From Litsea cubeba (taxonomy: Eukaryota > Streptophyta > Magnoliopsida > Laurales > Lauraceae), in contig WHSA01000990.1 in assembly GCA_012931725.1 (NCBI GenBank), forward strand, positions 175,232 to 239,231: 64,000 bases of DNA, written 5' to 3'. The translations under genes and the position numbers were made by a program. The notes under the pieces are model-generated. The model ran no database searches. It was given only the letters and a program-made list of their open reading frames with translations, and was not told the DNA's origin. This document shows positions 25,812-38,974 of this stretch, piece after piece; the stretch's first letter is position 1, and each line of letters begins with the position of its first letter.

Positions 25812-27785
25812 TGTCAGCTTTGGTCATATGCAAGTTCCACATAATACATTACTACATGCTTTCATGTCTTTAGAGGTGGGTTTCTTTTCTCTTTGATGGG
25901 TTGTTCATATGTGGAGACTACAGTGTCCTATTATACATACTTTTGTATCTTCCTTTTTGTCTGTTGCATGTTGATGGGCGGAGATGTTTAAAATGTAGGG
26001 TTGGTTGTGTATATAATACAGTATCTCTTGTCAAGGGTAAATGGCATGCTTTGTGGGTTATATCATACTGTGAGGAGTTATATTTTCAAGTACAATTTTT
26101 GCTTCTAGTAGTTCTTTTTCCAACTTTCACCAGCATGGGTGAACTATGTTAAATTTCACCGGAAGCAATTGGATGAGATAAGATGACCAGAATTTGAAAT
26201 CCGAACAAATTATGCAATTACCTACTTGAGATTGATGAGCCTTTTTTAATGACTCTTGTTAGCTGTTAAAAACTGTACTTGTGTTTATATTTGGCTGGCT
26301 GTTAAATTCAAGAGGTAGATTTTCAATTTGGATTTTTTAGTTTTCGGGAAACGTGTGTAATGGAATTATATAATTTACTCTACTTTTCCAGTAATCAAGG
26401 CCCCTGTACATGGATCGAGCACAGTTTAATTCATCACATGCCTCTTGAATGACCATGTCCAACAATCACATACGAATGGCTCGGAGGAGTGAATACATTT
26501 GCCAACCAATTTCATTGGAAGAACTCTTTAACATAGTCTACATGTTAGGGATTGAATTCCTAGGAAATAATTTATAGTAATGTGGGTTTACAGGTGTAAA
26601 TGATTTAATGTGGAGATATAGAGCATCTTCACTAATATCTGGTTTATTAGGGTGATGACAGAGTAATTATTTTTCTATTAAGTGTGGAATATTTGTTGTC
26701 CAATTTGGGAACTTTACATTCTTCTTTCATCTCCCATGAGAAGCATTGCTTAGAATTCCTAGAATTCAATACCTCACAAACAAAGGGCACATGAGAACAA
26801 GTCTTAGGTACCCTAGCACCACAGGGAGATCATAGAGCTCTTTCACACCTAATGATGCATAGGTGGATTAGGTTGTGCCAAGAGAGGATTCTGCGAAGTT
26901 TTTCTTTCCACCCAAGAGAGGAACTTGCACTTCTAACCCTTCCATAGGAAATTAAAATCTTATCTATTGAGAAAAATGTGCTACACTAAACAATAAAATA
27001 GTGGGCTGCACGGAAAATCAAGATTTACCCTCTACTGTGAAAGCCTCTCTTCGTATAAATGCGTCTTAAGGACTTGTTTATGCAAATAGAGGAATCCGTG
27101 CTCTGTTGGTTTCTATTTTTACAATAGAGAGGAATCGTGCATTCGTAACCCTTTTATAAGAAATTAAAATCTTCTCAATTGAGGAAAATCAGCTCATTTT
27201 TTTCCTTCAAGAAGAAAGTGTCACACCAAATAATAGAACAATGGGTTGGATGGAGAATTATAAAATATCCCTCTCAATCATGGAATCCTCTCATTGCAAA
27301 AAAAGCACCCTAAATATAGGCATTAGACTAAGGTTGTCAAAAGGGCCTGGCGCAGACAACTGGAGTTTGCCCTTTGCCTAAGCTCACAAAGGGCTCGGAG
27401 CTTGCATTAGGTAGGCTCTTACATTACCCTCAAAGGCCAAGTTAGGCCAAGCCCGGAAGAAAAAATTCTTTTTGTGGCATTAATGCATTATCGACCGTCA
27501 ACTTGATGTTAACTAATGAAATTTGTTGAAGGTTTGGGACATATAGGACTGGGAGGTCATGCAAAAAATGATTAAATGGTTTCCAATATGTAAATGAGTA
27601 AAGATATTTTTGAAAAAATTTATATGAACAAGTTGGAGTCTAGAAAAGAAAATATTCTAAAATTTTTATAGTAACGATAGCAAATTCAAAGCTATGGTTA
27701 TTTTGTTTGTTTGTTTGCACCTATTTACATATGGTCACTCATTATCTAGCACAATGAACCTATTCCGTGAGCCCCTGATGGAAAA
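25812..27785. other. HIR-A 3' region and intergenic DNA
   Basis: The first few hundred bases should be the HIR-A 3' UTR. Beyond it no gene is seen. Around 26930 and 27130 two similar phrases (CCTTCCATAGGAAATTAAAATCTT and CCTTTTATAAGAAATTAAAATCTT, with matching GGGTTGGATGGA-like downstream text) indicate an old local duplication. Confidence 0.45.
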
Positions 27786-27789
27786 TCCC

Positions 27790-27792
27790 TCC

Positions 27793-27823
<31 letters not shown>

Positions 27824-27836
27824 AAAAAAAAAAAAT
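27790..27836. repeat. Poly-C followed by poly-A tract
   Basis: About 23 C residues are followed directly by about 21 A residues. The exact lengths may reflect sequencing or assembly uncertainty. Confidence 0.85.
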
Positions 27837-28754
27837 CGTGCAATTGGGGTTGCTATTTTCCAAAACCATAGGTGTCTTTGAAACCTTCTCATACCCACCT
27901 TCACTGTGATTCTCATGTCCTCAGCCGGGCCCATGTGAGTTCATCACAACCATTGCACCATCAAGTTCGTTGCATCAAAGACTGCAGATGTGAACACTTA
28001 TGCATGTGCTTTTTTGTTTGGGTTTATTTGCGTACATAAATGATTTATATGCATAAGTTTTGGTGCATAAATGACTCTTTTATATTGAAATCTTCACACC
28101 TCAAACCCTAATAAAATAATTTACTTATCCAAGGAATATATATTTATTACACCTCTTTGGGCACCAAAACTCTACAAGTATTTCTCACACATAGGCATCT
28201 TTGCAACAGTAATTCTTTTCATTTTGTTTGCATAGAATCGGAGTATATGCAAATGGGCTTATTTGTTTGCATGAAATTAAAATATGTAGAAAGATATCGG
28301 TATAAATGGGCCTATTTATTTGTATATATGGAATTGAATACATATGCAGATGAAAAATACCTGCATCCATTTAATATAATTACAAAAACTAATTTCATAC
28401 ATACATGATACACATTTCATAAAAATGGTGGACAAAAGGAATATACTCACACAGTTTGTATTTTTATTATATTAATGGACAAAAACGGCCAGCCCAAGTT
28501 GGTCTTTTGCTCAAGATCGGGCCCCTCACTATGTTGCTTATTTGGCAACTCACTAATAGAGTTAAGTAAAGTATAGCCTCCATTTAAAAAAAAAAAAAAG
28601 TCAAATCAAAAAACACTTTTATTCAAATCTTCCTCGATATTTTTCATAAAATAGAAGTAAAAAAGCAACATCCTTTATCCACTAAAAGACCAAAAAAAAA
28701 AAAACTCCACTTTTCTATATAAAAGGTAAAAAAAAAATCATAACAAACAACTAA

Positions 28755-29000
28755 AAATAAAATACCATCATAATTCATATTTGTTTTATTTTTTCTTCAA
28801 AATAATCTTTACTTCACTCAACTCCATTTGTAAAGCCCCCAAACAGCCCCCCCGGTGGCAGCTTATAAAAATCAGATCCTATCCTATCCTAGGGCCTGTT
28901 TGGGGGCTTTACTAATATAATTGACTATTGAGTAAAGTAAAGATTATTTTGAATAAAGAATAAAATATAAGTGAGTTATGATGGTATTTTATTTTTTGAT
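28755..29000. mobile_element. Fold-back MITE-like inverted repeat
   Basis: About 28760-28855 and the reverse complement of about 28893-29000 align over nearly 100 bp (shared CAAAATAATCTTTACTT and TAAAGCCCCCAAACAG). They are separated by a 35-40 bp loop. The GGCCTGTTTGG-type termini point towards the centre, so this may be two abutting MITE ends and not one element. Confidence 0.6.
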
Positions 29001-29925
29001 TTTAAGATGAGAAAAAAGGCCCTTGATCTTTTTTGTCCAAGTCTTCAAGTCGGAACATAAAAAGCGGAAACTATATGCATGGACATGGATCCAAATCCAG
29101 GTTTTTTTCTTAATACAGAAAGAGAGATCATATTCATACCTATACTCGGATGATTGGATACCCATTCTCCACCCTACATTTTATCTTGTAATCACATTGT
29201 CTTTACTCTTTAGTAAGGTTATTAATATTAAAGGAGTTTGTTTAGAGGTTTTAATGTACGTACGTGTCTCCAACTTCATCATCCTAACCAGCAATTTCAT
29301 ACTCACTGCATGGAAATTTCCTGATTTCTTTCTTCCAAATGAAACAACCTTCAACAGCCTTGAAGAGGCAAATTGTCTATTTCCTTTCTACTTCTGTTAA
29401 ATTCACGCGCTTCAGCGATGGACCTGGGGCTCTTTCTCTGCTTCTTCATTTCTTCCTTTATCCTCAGGCTCAGCTATCCCATTTAATTATTACACCCAGA
29501 ACTTGTTTCTAAATTCTCAGAGTCCATCCTATAAATCCATCATGTCAGTGGAGCCTACATCTGAAATTCAAACTATAGTCAAAATCACCATCCTATCTAA
29601 GTCCCATTTTTTGCTCCTACCATCTGATTGGTCATCCCTACATGAGTGGATATTGACATTGCCATAGTAGAATTCTCTATGCACCAGGCTATCGATCAAT
29701 TTCATGACCATGGTCCATATCCATTGACCTTAGTTCTTAGGTCTGCATAGAAATCCTTACCATATACAAGTTGGCAATGTTTTCTAATCAACCTCGTCCT
29801 ACCATCCATTCAATCTCTCAGGATCCTTCCTACTCGTTCCCCGAAATTGCACATACATGTAAACAAATGTGGTGCGTTGAATTTGGCGGGAAATTAAGAC
29901 TATACACTTGGGACTTGGGAGTATA
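29001..29925. other. Intergenic, no gene seen
   Basis: An open frame of 125 codons at 29023-29400 (+) has no recognisable domain. Nothing else is seen. Confidence 0.5.
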
Positions 29926-30304
29926 AGTAACGCTCAAGGGACTATATTTCATATAAACTCACGACATCTTCATTCAAGAAAAGAAAATGAAATTTCATAT
30001 AACTTAAAAGTAAAATTTATTTTAAATTCAAACTCTCATATTACCTCTAATTCCTCTCACAATTGTTAAGTAGTGGGTTCCACCCGAGGGGGAGTATTGA
30101 TAACAACGGTTAGCTAAAGAAACATAACATAGTATCAGAGTCAATCGGTCGGGAGTTCGAATTTCAGGAGGAATGACTCAATGCCAACAGAAAAAATGCT
30201 TGTCACCAAAAGTACGGAAGTGTTGAGGAGTGGGTTTCACCCAAGGAGAGTAACGCTCAAGGAACTATATTTCATAAACTCACGACATCTTCATTCAAGA
30301 AAAG
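29926..30304. repeat. Retroelement- or SINE-like repeat with 57-bp direct repeats
   Basis: A segment AGTAACGCTCAAGGGACTAT... at 29926-29983 recurs almost exactly at 30249-30304. GTGGGTT(C/T)CACCC occurs near 30069, 30230 and 30318. Between them lie TAGTATCAGAGTC and GAGTTCGAATTTC, reminiscent of a retroelement primer-site region or a tRNA-like B box. The origin is uncertain. Confidence 0.45.
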
Positions 30305-30624
30305 TATTGCAAAAATAGTGGGTTCCACCCAAGGAGAAATATTGTAGAAGTAACATAGAAGGCCCGTCCAAATCGTTACCGGGCCATGACTCTGACACTA
30401 TGATAATATTTTTGGTCCTACATTTCAAAGAAAGAGAAAAAAAAAAAAAAAAACATAAGTAGGCTCCTTTGTTTTCATTAATCAAAGTAAGATCTTCATT
30501 TTAACCACTAAAATAAAATTCATATACATTAAATTTCTATGTATTTTAATGCAAGCAAATGGCCCTCGTGAAATTCAAATGTATTCTATATTCAAATTCA
30601 TCTCATAATATCTCTGACAGAGCC

Positions 30625-30689
30625 TATATATAGAAGACTTTGTTACATGTTTCTTCTTGTGCTTGCTCAAAAGGAGAGCTTCATCTATT
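30625..30689 (+). promoter_or_regulatory. Probable core promoter and 5'-UTR exon of HIR-B
   Basis: TATATATA at 30625-30632 lies about 58 bp upstream of a strong splice donor (ATT|GTAAGT, donor at 30690). The acceptor CTTACAG ends at 31817, 15 nt before the ATG. The leader intron would be about 1.1 kb. Confidence 0.6.
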
Positions 30690-31832
30690 GTAAGTTGTTA
30701 TTCATCATGGGTACATCTCAACTCGTTGGTCTGTGCATGAGTTCCAAATCTCATTGGGTTTGGGAGAATTTGTGAGTTACATTGTTGGAAATTAGTGAAT
30801 TCGTTGCATATATTGATAAGCTTATGTATTTCTTGATTCTTGAATTTGCATTTGTTTTTTCTTTTTGTGAACAAAACCCATTTGGTGTTCTGACTTGTTT
30901 TTCTTCAGTGACGGGGATATTGTAACAGCTGATTGCTATTTCTTTTTCGTTCATGTAGTGCTACTGCAACTGGGAATATCTTTTTTTTCCTGCTTGGTTG
31001 ATTGGTTTCAGATATTCTTAGGGTTTTTTTTGTATAGGAATCTTGTAATATTGAACTACTGGGCAAATAGCACCAATCTTTTTAAAATAGTTCTGATGAC
31101 TAATAGAAGATTGATGTATTATGGTGGTGATGCCCCAGATGTTTATATGGTTTTCTTTGTTCAAAGATTTGGACATAATGCCATTTGATCTCGTTGTATT
31201 CTCGGTCTTCTTATTATTTGGCTTGGAAATGTTTTGGTAAATTTTGTGAATAGACTTATTCCAAACATTCTTGTGGTTTTGACAAATGTTTCAAGTTCCT
31301 GCTAAGGATTTCCACAGGCCAATAATCTTATTAGATGGGTCCTTGTATGTGAGGAATGACTAGTAACCAGCGCATCATATGTGATTTGCAAACTCGTCCC
31401 AAATGAGAATGGACCATATTCTTTGTGGGTTTTGCTTTTCTGCATCATATTTAGGGTAATGTCCTCTGTAATCCCATAGTTTAATATCTCATTTCACCCT
31501 ACTTTGCTCCATGTCCTTAATAGTTCCACTCTCTCCTTGTTCCTTGTAACAATTCAATTCTTCATACAGAGGCCTATTCTGGCTGTGTCCTTGGAAACAA
31601 GATTTTATATTTACAAGCGTTCAGATAAGGCTCTTTTTTTTTTCTCAAGTACACTAATGCATGGACTGCCATATGCATTTTGCTGTTTTATGTCTCTGCT
31701 AAACGGATATTAGTTTCAATGTGTTCATGTTTGTTCTAACTATTATCCGAAAATAAGCGTCTCTGTTTTATATTCTTTGTTCACGAACTTAACATTTAAT
31801 GATATGCCAACTTACAGTGGATAAAATAGACC

Positions 31833-34256
31833 ATGGGTCAACTCCTCTGTTGCATCCAAGTGAAACAATCTACTGTTGCAATTAAGGAAAGATTTGGAAA
31901 GTTTGAAGAAGTGCTTGAACCAGGATGTCATTGCCTACCTTGGTTTCTTGGTAGTCGAGTAGCCGGCAATCTATCGCTGAGGTTGCAGAAATTGGAAGTG
32001 AAGTGTGAGACAAAGACAAAGGTTTATCACATTCTTTTCTATAATCATGTTTCTGTAATCACTGTACCAATATATGAATATCACAGTGTTCCAACAAAAT
32101 GTCACCTGCATCATTTTTTCTTTTCTAAGGCAATTCATTTCATGTAACTCTATTGGACAGTAAATCTGATGTCCTCAAATTTTTAAAAATACTTCATTGG
32201 CTCAGTTTTTTTTTTTTTTTTCTGCCAAAATGTTTCTTTTGTGCTAACAATGTATGGCTCTGAACGGAAATGATTGAACGTGCTTATTTTTTGTTTATTT
32301 TGCAGGATAATGTATTTGTCAATGTTGTGGCATCGGTGCAATATCATGTCCTGGCTGAAAAGGCTAATGATGCATTTTACAAACTCAGCAACACCCGGAA
32401 TCAAATCAAAGCATATGTATTTGATGGTACAAACTGAAAACTCCAAATTTTGATGTACTCACTTTGGATTGGAATGATCCCGCATATTCAATTTCTCTGT
32501 TTATACCAAAATCAAGGTATCAGAACATCCTTATGATGTTTCAACAAACCATCCTCTTCTCAAGGATGTCATGTGAGTACAATTTTAGTGGACACCCAAA
32601 GGACCCAACATGAAGGTTTTCGGTATGTCCTAATTTTTAGGCCTAATTAACAATAGGGTCTGGGCTTTGTTCCATAGTTACTGTCCCATTGGTTTTTTGG
32701 TCCAGGTTGGGGACCTGTTGATTCCATGTCAGAATAGCTAAATGTAATTAGAAGTTTCATATGTAATAAGGCTTGGACCAAATGTTTTAGACCAAAATAA
32801 TGAGCCAAAGATAAAAATGGACCTATTTATCCAACAACATGAAGGACTCGACCCGTACTCTGTTATGTACCCTATTTTGGGGCATGTGGATGATCCACAG
32901 TTGAAACCAGTTGGGTATCAGGTTCCGGTCCAACAAACTTAATTAGGCCCAGTCCGAACCCGTTTATATTCGTATTTGTATTTTTCTGACATGCTTTACT
33001 GCTAACTCTATAAATACAATATTAGGTAATGGTTACTAGCTTTGTATGCTTGACACTAAAAATTTTCTTCCCATTTTTCAGTAATCAGAGCGAGCGTCTC
33101 AAAGCTTAACTTGGATGATGTATTTGAGCAGAAAAATGATATTGCAAAAGCTGTTGAAGACCAACTTCAAAAGGTCTTGAATTTAACAATAACTAGTTAC
33201 ATCTTTCTTTCTACTACCAAAAAATAAAAAAGTTACATTTTTCTTTTAACCAGTCTGTTTATTAACTTCCATTTTCCTTTATATGTTCTCAATTACAGGC
33301 AATATCTGCATATGGATTTGAGATTGTCCAGACACTCATTGTCGATGTAGAGCCAGATGCGCGTGTGAAGGTTGCAATGAATGAAATAAATGCAGGTAAT
33401 ACATCAATTTTCACATCATCTGAATTAAAAAAAAGAATATATTCTTAATCGTCCCCCTATCATGGAGATTTTCGACACCATCTCATGAGAAAAAATCTTT
33501 GTTGCCCATGCATTTGACTATCCACTTCTAATAAATGTGATTGACCCAACTCTGCATCATCTTCCCAAATCGAATAACTGTCAAAAGTGAGTGAGTGATG
33601 AGGAAATGGTGTCAGTTCAGTTTCACAGCAAAATTCAGTGTGGTCAATCCAATGGATGGTTACATTTTATCTAGTCTTGTACTATCTAGTTGTGAAAATT
33701 GTGTCTTGGGTATGTTAGAGATTTTAGGATTTAGTTTGAGTTTTGAAAAGGTTCCATATTCTCTTGTATAATTAGGATGATTTTCCCTAACAAAAAATGC
33801 AGTGAAATTTGTGAAAAAGCAGGGGTTTGGGTTTGTCAATATGTTATACAATGAGTCTTCTGAATTTCATTTTCTGAATCTGGTTTTCATTCAGCTGCAA
33901 GGCTAAGGCTGGCCACATCTGAGAAGGCTGAAGCTGATAAAATTCTGCAAATCAAGCGCGCTGAGGGTGAGGCAGAATCCAAGTATCTGTCAGGTTTGGG
34001 TATCGCCCGCCAGCGCCAAGCCATCGTGGATGGATTGAGAGACAGCGTGCTTGGCTTTTCTGTTAATGTGCCAGGAACAACTGCAAAGGATGTAATGGAC
34101 ATGGTTCTGGTTACTCAATACTTTGACACCATGAAAGAGATCGGTGCTGCCTCCAAATCCTCTGTTGTTTTCATCCCCCATGGCCCAGGTGCTGTTCGCG
34201 ACGTTGCCACTCAGATCCGAGATGGATTGCTTCAAGCCTCTACAACTCACCCATAA
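31833..34256 (+). CDS. HIR-B: hypersensitive-induced response protein (Band-7/PHB)
   Basis: This is a 286-aa HIR-family membrane-microdomain protein. Coding exons are 31833-32021, 32306-32426, 33082-33173, 33299-33395 and 33895-34256. Exon lengths 1-4 (189, 121, 92, 97) and phases are identical to HIR-A and HIR-C. The N-terminus MGQLLCCIQ carries Gly2 for myristoylation and Cys6/Cys7 for acylation. It is closer to HIR-C than to HIR-A, especially in the last exon. It departs from both at positions where they agree: Lys11 for Asp, His77-Val78 for Arg-Ala, Ala155-Arg156 for Glu-His and Val159 for Arg. The frame is intact, so it reads as a functional but diverging copy. Confidence 0.95.
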
Positions 34257-34900
34257 ACTTGCAAGGTAGTATGTGGATAGTTATCTGACTTGAGAGTGTT
34301 ATCAGTCATCATAGATGGTGATTATAGTCTTATTTGGTTTTGCAAGGATTGATAGAATACGTAGGTGTTGAAGAACTTGGCTGGTTGCTTCGTTACATGC
34401 TTAGCCTCTTAGGAAGTAAATATACTATGAAAACTTTGGCAAGTTCATATGAATGCTGGTCTTGCCATTTGGTTTCCTGTCTCTGTGTTTGGATTGCTAT
34501 TGAAAGTCCAATTATCCAGATGTCCTATGAAAACTTTGGCATGTACATATCAATGCTGGTCTTTCCAATTGGTTTCTTGTCTCTGTGTTTGTATTGCTAT
34601 TGAAAGTCCAATTATCCAGATTTTGTAGGCTATCCTTTTTGCTCTTACTTATTTTGTGGGTGAGGAGTGAGGACCATCAAACTCCCAGAGTTGATCATTT
34701 TATGCATTGAGGGTACAGCCTGTTTATGGCTATCATGAACAGGGGCCTCACATAGTAGCCTCAGTTTCCAAGAGTGGCACCACTATTTCTGATAGCTTTA
34801 TCAGAAGCTTCATTCCATTTTTTTCTCTCCACTCCTTATAATGCATTCAAAGCACATTGGTTTGCATCTTTACTGAATCCCCTGCAACAAACTTTTCCAA
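34257..34900. other. HIR-B 3' region
   Basis: Probable 3' UTR and flank. It includes the tandem duplication at 34425-34622 listed separately. No gene is seen. Confidence 0.5.
34425..34622. repeat. 98-bp tandem duplication 3' of HIR-B
   Basis: Two adjacent copies begin CTATGAAAACTTTGGCA and end GAAAGTCCAATTATCCAGAT, differing at about ten positions. Confidence 0.85.
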
Positions 34901-35242
34901 GGGTCATTTGATTTCCCTAATCTGCATTGAATTCCTAGTAAAGTGGGCGCGGAATGGGGATATGAATTGGAGATGTGGATCTGGCCCTAGCTTTCCTAAC
35001 CTGAATTCCAAGAATTCCTGTTTGGGAGAACATACAGAATTTCCAAATAGCAGGATTCCCCAATGCTTATGTAGAACCCAACGCTTGGAAGTTGGGATTT
35101 GAAGGATTCTAAAAGCAAAGTGACCGTTCCAATAGGCTGGATTTCTGGGGAATATCAAATGCTCCAGTAAAGCATCTAACTTTGTCAGAAATTACCAATA
35201 CATGGAATTCCCATTTGTAAATGCCTCCAAAACAACAGGCCC
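34901..35242. mobile_element. Diverged Tourist-like MITE
   Basis: A 342-bp stretch starts GGGTCATTTGATTTCC and ends, reverse-complemented, GGGCCTGTTGTTTTGG. The flanks are CAA and TAA, a possible decayed 3-bp duplication. Repeated GGAATTCC-like interiors resemble the 7173-8004 element. Confidence 0.45.
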
Positions 35243-37376
35243 TAACAATTGATTTACCTCAACGGTGACCGGGCGGCAAAGACTGCTATTTAATGGCCCT
35301 TTGTAGATCTTTGCTTCTAAACTTGTATTCATGGTTGTAAAACTTGGTTTTGTTGATTGACTCAGAAGACATCAGTTGATTTCTACTGAGTTTTTGGTGG
35401 ACTCAGTTTATTGGATGGAATTTTTTTTTTTTTTCTTTTGCTATCGGAGGGTTCCCAACCCTTTGGGCTGGACTAATCCCTCCGGGCTCGGAAGGAAGCC
35501 GGGTAAACTCTCTTGTAGCCCCCTTGTGGTAATACAGTTTCAAACATACAACCTTCATGTGCAAAACCGTGGTCCTAGGCCAACTGAGCTACCCTTTGAA
35601 ATGGAAATGAAAAGTCCCAACATATTGAAGACTCAGTAGGGCAAAGTGCCATTCCGTCCAAATAGCATTGATGTTCTAAATACACTGCGGTTTTAACCCT
35701 TTACACACATTATTTTAAAAAAACTTTTTATTACATTATACCTCTAATTTCTCTTTGCACACAATCTCATTTCACTTTCATCATTCCCTTCACATTACTC
35801 TCATTCCTCTCATTTCACCATCTCATTCATCTTTTGATTCTTTTCACTGTCATACACTTCTTCCTCCAATCTTTTTCTTCCCTTCACATCACTATCTCTC
35901 CATGTATTACATTCTACTCTCCCTTCATATCACACCATTGTCAAACATATTATTTTTTAGTGAAACCTCACTCTCAAAATGTAGTTTTCAAACATGGTAG
36001 GTTTTCTAATGTAATAGACTTGTATGAGAATTATTTTCTCATAAGCCAACAAAATTAATTCATAAAGGAGGGATACATTGAATAACACTTAAAGATATAA
36101 AAGATTTTGATTTCATACGTGTTGGACAGCTTGGTCCAAGATAGCCTAAGATAGGTTCGAAGCTGGGGTATAACCCATTTAATAATAATGATGATGATGA
36201 TGATCTTGAACCCATTTTAGTAAAAACAAACTTGGATCTGGTCTTTAAAATTTCTGAACTTTACATATGGGTGCATATACAATTAGTGTGATAAGTTATA
36301 ACAATCTAACCATTATGCTGCATATATTAGTGTGTTATATTAAATTAATCATAAATAAATTATAAAATAAGTATTTTATTACCAAGTTCATATTATATAT
36401 ATGAGTAGGGTCATAAGTTTGTTGTGGTGAGACAAATTATATTTATGCATGATTTATGAATGATGGTACAATACTCTATATATATTGTTATGTGCAGTTT
36501 AATTAAAAACAAATTGCTAAATCGATTTTTTTTATTATTTGTTACTTATTAGAGTTTTTTATAAGTTTTTAGTAAATTTTCCAAAAAAAAAATATTGATA
36601 TGAATCAATTGTTAACTTTATGTTTATAAATTAAGTGATGAATTGTTAATACTCTATAAAATATATAAATATTTAGGACAAGTACTTTTTCTTATTAAAG
36701 AAATGTACACAGTAGTATTATGTTCATGCAATTGAATTTCATGGAATTCTAAGAAAAAAAAAAGATTTTAATGGTTAAATTCAATAACAAAGTTAAATAC
36801 CCAAAAATGACATCAAATAGTCTCTCATTTAATATGAATCAAATGCCCAACCATCACCATAGTAATATAAATCCTTCATCTACCTATCCTTCCCACTCCA
36901 TCACCTATTTGATTATCCATTTTGAATTTTGAATTATGAGGAAATTTGATTTCTTGGGCTTGTAATTGATTTACTAGCATAATAACTCCTGCTCAGCATA
37001 GATATGGCCAACATTGTAACTTGAATATTCATGCATTCAAAAACCCATAGTTTTTTAAAGAAAATAAAAGTTATGAGTATCTATTTATGCAATCCAAGAG
37101 CTAGTGGCGTATCAAGAAAAGATGAGTGGTTTTGATAAAAAGATAAAAGTAGGCAGCTACATGAGATAAAGATAGGGAGGAGAACATACAAGACTTGAAA
37201 AAAAAATGTAACTTCCAATCAAAATTATAGTTGACAATCAAAATTGAATCCAAAACCCTCTCTTTAATATAATATAGTCGCATATTCTATTTAGGGCTAC
37301 TTACTTTGAGGACATGGAAGGTATTTACTAAATACTAAAACCACGTGGAGTCTATTTTTAAATCTTAAAAACTTAA
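35243..37376. other. Intergenic between HIR-B and the MULE
   Basis: AT-rich with no gene. About 36120-36205 contains AGCTTGGTCCAAGATAGCC, GTTCGAAGCTGGGG and a GAT triplet run, resembling the tail of a small retroposon. 36240-37300 is very AT-rich and featureless. Confidence 0.45.
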
Positions 37377-37670
37377 GGGCGTGTTTGGCACTTAACTAGT
37401 TAAAGTGAAGTGAATCTAGATAAAAAATGAAAAGGGGTCACATCAAAAGTACATAATTTTAATATTCTCTCCCAATTTTTCAAAAAAAAAATAAAAAAAA
37501 CAACCTCATTTCTCCACTAAAAGAAAAAAAAAACTTCACTTTTCTATACAAAAGATTTCATACCAAACAACTAAAAATAAAACACCATTATAACACCTTA
37601 TATTTTACTTATACTTGATTTGATGCTTCACCTCACCATACTTCAATTCACCACAGATCCAAACAGGCTC
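37377..37670. mobile_element. PIF/Harbinger-type MITE
   Basis: A 294-bp element starts GGGCGTGTTTGGCA and ends TCCAAACAGGCTC. It is flanked by TAA at 37374-37376 and 37671-37673. It has an AT-rich, non-coding interior and lies only about 100 bp left of the autonomous MULE. Confidence 0.65.
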
Positions 37671-37768
37671 TAAGATGTTTATATACAAAAGAAAAAAATC
37701 AATTTAAAATTTATATAGTAAAAAGACCATTAGCTGGGATAATATTCTAATGGGGCTGATTTTATTTT

Positions 37769-37856
37769 GGGATAATTACAGATTACCTACCTGTACTTTG
37801 AATGAATATCAGACTACCCCCCTGTAGTCTTGTATTTTGTACTAAACCTACATGTA
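37769..37856 (+). repeat. MULE left terminal inverted repeat
   Basis: 88 bp, starting GGGATAATTACAG. It differs from the right TIR at eight positions. It is presumably the transposase binding and promoter region for the transposase gene. Confidence 0.9.
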
Positions 37857-38974
37857 TTTTAAATGATAATGCAAATACAGACGTTCGTGACGGAAAAGAA
37901 TGAATGACGAAATTACCCCTCTGTATATAACTCATGTCTTGCCCGTTTCCATCATTTTCGCACTTTCTGGACTGTGGTTTGGGTTCCTCGAAGAAGTGGA
38001 GATTTTCGGAGGTTATTCAATTACTTCATGCAAGAAGCGATCAATCCAAAGATTTTGGTCTTGAAAATCCATCAAGAAGGTTGATCGATTTCAGCCTGCA
38101 GTTAGGGTTTTTCAAAGAACTCCATCAGCGGTTTTGGGAGAAACAGCAGCGGTTAGGGTTGTTCAAAGAACTCCATCAAGAAGCGATCAACCCCCCTATT
38201 TCAGACTTTGATCTTTCTCTCCAAGTGATTGAAGGTGCATCTAATATTTGAGTTTTTAGCTGATATCTTCTGTTGGGTTTTCTCTATCGAACACAATCTG
38301 TGAGTCTGAGAACTAAAGTTGCGATTTTTTCTTATCATCGGAGCTTGATTTTTTACTTTTATTTCCAACTGTAGCAGTTTGGGTCAGTTGATTTTAAGTT
38401 GATCTGATGATTTTAACTTTAGCAGTTTACTTTCTGTTGGGTTTTCAGTTTCCATCATTTGTAAGTTTGATCTGATGATTATCAAACCCTAGTTATGGGT
38501 TTTGGGTATCATACTACATAAATTTTTTTTTGTTAATGATGGTGAATTTAGAGTAAAACCCATAACTAGGGTTTGATGTTTATTGTTTTAAGAATTTGGG
38601 CCTTTACAGGGACATTATTTTCAGAGAAAATGAATGTTGTCATATTGTTAAGCTGTGCTTGGCTCAATATAACTGGGCCTATAAAATCTCCATTTTGTCT
38701 TATTTTGTTAGTGATAGTGATGTTGTGATGTTGTGTGTGATAGTGATGTTCTGCGAAAAATGGTCCCCTCTTGTGCTATCTATTTCAATTGGTTTTTTGT
38801 TTTTTTATGAATGTTGGTGGAAGAATATCCCCACCTGTCTGCAGTGTGTCGGGTCCTTTTGGCTTTCATACATGGAGGGGACCACAGTGATCATCTCTTT
38901 TGTCAAACACCCAATTTGCTTTCCTATTTTTTTTTTTGGATTTGCCTCCTTTTAAAAATGTCATTTACATGCAG

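Noticed and set aside
30110..30180. Possible tRNA gene (B-box-like GAGTTCGAATTTC)
   Set aside because: No cloverleaf could be formed around it. It fits better as part of a retroelement or SINE-like repeat.
38900..38974. Upstream in-frame extension of the MULE transposase (25 residues)
   Set aside because: A canonical acceptor ends just before the ATG at 38975, and homologous proteins start with the PB1-like segment. The extension is hydrophobic and lies in the probable 5' intron.
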